38,503 nt of DNA from the NCBI GenBank assembly GCA_013297925.1, contig JAAFJC010000030.1, forward strand, positions 1-38,503, given 5' to 3'. Of the stretch, positions 36,666-38,503 are shown piece by piece. Under the pieces are notes generated by a model, which did not search any database, was not told where the DNA came from, and was given only the letters and a program-made list of their open reading frames with translations. Position 1 is the first letter of the stretch, and every line of letters begins with the position of its first letter. Origin of the DNA: Comamonadaceae bacterium. Its GTDB lineage: Bacteria > Pseudomonadota > Gammaproteobacteria > Burkholderiales > Burkholderiaceae_C. Position numbers and translations under genes: made by a program.

Positions 36666-38480
36666 ATGGATGCTGCCCGCGCTCGCCCCTCAACTAGCTA
36701 CCCAAGGTGGGCGCTTGCCCTCGCCTTCTTGGTCAGTGTGAGTGTTCTTTGGATCAGTGCGCAAGCGCCTGCTGTGCATTCCAAGCCCAAAGAGGGGGCA
36801 AGTTCGCCTGCATCAAGCGGAGCGCCACCGCTTGTTCGCTTGATGGCCGGCCAAGCCAAGCTGGATTTGCTGCCGAGCACCCAGTATTGGATTGATCACA
36901 ACAAAGACACAACAGCTCCCGCGATTCAAGCAAGTATTCTTTCAGGCCAAGCGAAATTTGTGCCCAGTACCAGCACAGATGCCCATTCAATTGACGGCAA
37001 AGTGCTCTGGCTGCGCTTTGATCTCAAGGCTCGCGAAGCGTATTCTCAATGGCTGCTGGAACTTGGCTCGCCTTTGATGGATGATGTGAGCCTCCATTGG
37101 CAAGATTCAAAGGGGCAATGGAAGAGCCAGCGCGCTGGCGACGTGCTTGCGCGCAAAGACTGGCCGCTACACACCCGGCTGCCTACCTTTAAGCTCCAAA
37201 GCGAAGCCACAGATGCAGTGTCGTATTTGTTGCGCATCGAACACGCGCGCTTTCCCGTTTCGTTGCCCTTGGTCGTGTACAGCGACAGCACCTATCTTGC
37301 CGAACAGCTCAAAGAACACATGATGCTTGGCGCATTTGTGGGCCTCTTGGTTCTGCTTGGCACGGCAAGCTTAAGCCTGCATGGCCTGCGCCGCGAACCT
37401 GTTTTTGCTGCGTACGCCGGCAGTCTGTTTTTATTGGGCATGTTCAATCTGACAAATTTAGGCTTGCTGCCGCTGTTCATTGATAGTGCCTCCCCATTGA
37501 TAAGCGACCGCTTGAATTACGCTTTGGCCGGTTTGACCGCGGCGCTGGCACCTTGGTTAGTCCGAGTCATTGTGCAACCCGTTGTACACCTGCGATTGAT
37601 CAATGTACTGATCATTCTTCAGGCTGCTGCAATGCTGTGTTGCGCAACTTGGGAGCTGATGCGACCGACTTGGCTGAGCTATCAACTTCTTAATCTGGGC
37701 ACGCTCTGCTCGATTGCCTTGATCTACGCACTGATGGCCGTTACTTGGCAGCGCGGTGAATCGATCACGCGTTGGGTGGCTCTGAGTTGCACGCCGATTG
37801 CGCTATCCGTTACACCTTTGATTCTGCGCAATTTGGGTGCCATTCCCAACAGCTGGCTCACCCAATACAGCGTGCCTTTGGCCAGCACGATTTGCCTGCC
37901 TGCACTGCTTTATGCCCTGCTGGCACGCAGCAATTCGCGTCGCGAGGGCCGGGCGCGGGCAGCTGGCCTGCCCAGCCATGATGCCCTCACAGGCCTGCCC
38001 AACATGCGCAGCTTCTTGCAACATATGCATGGCAGCATCATCCGCGCCAATGGCTTTGGGCATTCCTATGGGTTGTTGCTTGTCGAGTTAACCAATCATG
38101 CGTGGTTCGTCAAAGAGCACGGCAGGGAAATCGCTGATCGCGCGTTGATTCTGAGCAGTGTTCGTTTGCAGCAAAACGCGCGCGATATGGATGTGATTTG
38201 CCGCTTAGACGATTCGCATTTTGTGATGTTGGTTGAAGGCGCTTGCAGCCAAGCTCAATTGATCAAACTCGCAACCCAGATATCAGCCAACTCCCAGATG
38301 CCGGCGGAAGCTCTGCCAGTAGGCTCAAGCCTTCGCTTGTCAATTTCCTGCGCGTTAATGCCGACGAAGGAGTCTCTGTCTCAGGGCGATGATGCACATG
38401 CCCAACTTGGCTGGCTGGTTGCAGCCGCTGAAGCCGCACCCAAAGATCAGCGCAAAACGGTGCGCAGCATCGGATTTTGA
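36666..38480 (+). CDS. 7TM-DISM membrane protein with degenerate GGDEF domain
   Basis: A 604-residue protein. An N-terminal membrane/signal segment (17-33) is followed by a periplasmic 7TMR-DISMED2-like beta domain (about 60-205, with V-L-W-L-R-F and W-L-L-E-L-G-S-P). Then come seven membrane helices (about 217-420) and a C-terminal GGDEF-like domain starting D-A-L-T-G-L-P-N-M at about 438. The catalytic loop reads R-L-D-D-S-H-F (about 512-518) instead of R-x-G-G-D-E-F, so it should not make cyclic di-GMP. It may be a sensor acting through GTP binding or protein contact, or a decayed enzyme. The ligand is unknown. It lies 95 bp after rpoH. Confidence 0.85.
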   Translation: MDAARARPSTSYPRWALALAFLVSVSVLWISAQAPAVHSKPKEGASSPASSGAPPLVRLMAGQAKLDLLPSTQYWIDHNKDTTAPAIQASILSGQAKFVPSTSTDAHSIDGKVLWLRFDLKAREAYSQWLLELGSPLMDDVSLHWQDSKGQWKSQRAGDVLARKDWPLHTRLPTFKLQSEATDAVSYLLRIEHARFPVSLPLVVYSDSTYLAEQLKEHMMLGAFVGLLVLLGTASLSLHGLRREPVFAAYAGSLFLLGMFNLTNLGLLPLFIDSASPLISDRLNYALAGLTAALAPWLVRVIVQPVVHLRLINVLIILQAAAMLCCATWELMRPTWLSYQLLNLGTLCSIALIYALMAVTWQRGESITRWVALSCTPIALSVTPLILRNLGAIPNSWLTQYSVPLASTICLPALLYALLARSNSRREGRARAAGLPSHDALTGLPNMRSFLQHMHGSIIRANGFGHSYGLLLVELTNHAWFVKEHGREIADRALILSSVRLQQNARDMDVICRLDDSHFVMLVEGACSQAQLIKLATQISANSQMPAEALPVGSSLRLSISCALMPTKESLSQGDDAHAQLGWLVAAAEAAPKDQRKTVRSIGF

Positions 38481-38503
38481 AACCTCCTCTTCCCAGCCTC
38501 CTT

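Overview
The window looks like a chromosomal segment of a betaproteobacterium of the order Burkholderiales, probably near Comamonadaceae. The basis is gene order and family type: odhA/sucA-odhB-lpd followed by zapE, an rpmB-rpmG pair, a CIRCE-controlled rpoH, a MocR regulator and an AddAB-type nuclease. It also carries a dispersed repeat of a style I associate with that group. No database search was possible, so names rest on motifs and context.

Region by region. (1) 0.1-6.5 kb is a redox and metal stress cluster: periplasmic cupredoxin, truncated haemoglobin, DUF3034 protein, cytochrome c, Tat-exported ferritin-like protein, and two tandem ECF sigma / anti-sigma pairs. Five near-identical ECF-type promoters (T-G-A/C-ATCC, exactly 16 nt, then CGTA) lie upstream of DUF3034, haemoglobin, cytochrome c, the ferritin-like gene and the second sigma factor, which suggests a compact, self-amplifying regulon. 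(2) 6.5-15.2 kb, minus strand, holds a coiled-coil protein, zapE, and the 2-oxoglutarate dehydrogenase genes. These are interrupted by an AT-rich lipoprotein gene and by two CCGG-ended inverted-repeat elements; sucA has a structured leader. (3) 15.3-16.7 kb holds rpmB, rpmG and a GNAT acetyltransferase. (4) 16.9-18.7 kb is an AT-rich island: consensus promoter, immediate terminator, a 199-aa winged-helix-like protein, a pseudoknot-containing RNA candidate, a 41-aa ORF, a terminator, a 49-aa ORF and a signal-peptide-only ORF. (5) 18.8-25.2 kb has two regulator-plus-divergent-operon modules: GlxA-type regulator with DJ-1/MAPEG, and MocR-type regulator with GNAT/CPBP/acyltransferase. The SRP RNA gene follows. 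(6) 25.2-31.6 kb holds addA, addB and trxA. (7) 31.6-35.4 kb is a YdjC/NaxD-like deacetylase, GtrA protein, GT2 and GT39 set, fitting hexosamine modification of lipid A. (8) 35.5-38.5 kb holds rpoH and a 7TM-DISM protein with a degenerate GGDEF domain.

The two strongest unusual signals are the local ECF promoter set and a roughly 50-bp repeat present in ten copies. That repeat lies between genes and also inside coding sequences, in both orientations and several reading frames. Four copies are in addA/addB and two build N-terminal or signal-peptide regions. The 17-18.7 kb island is the best candidate for an undescribed RNA-protein unit.
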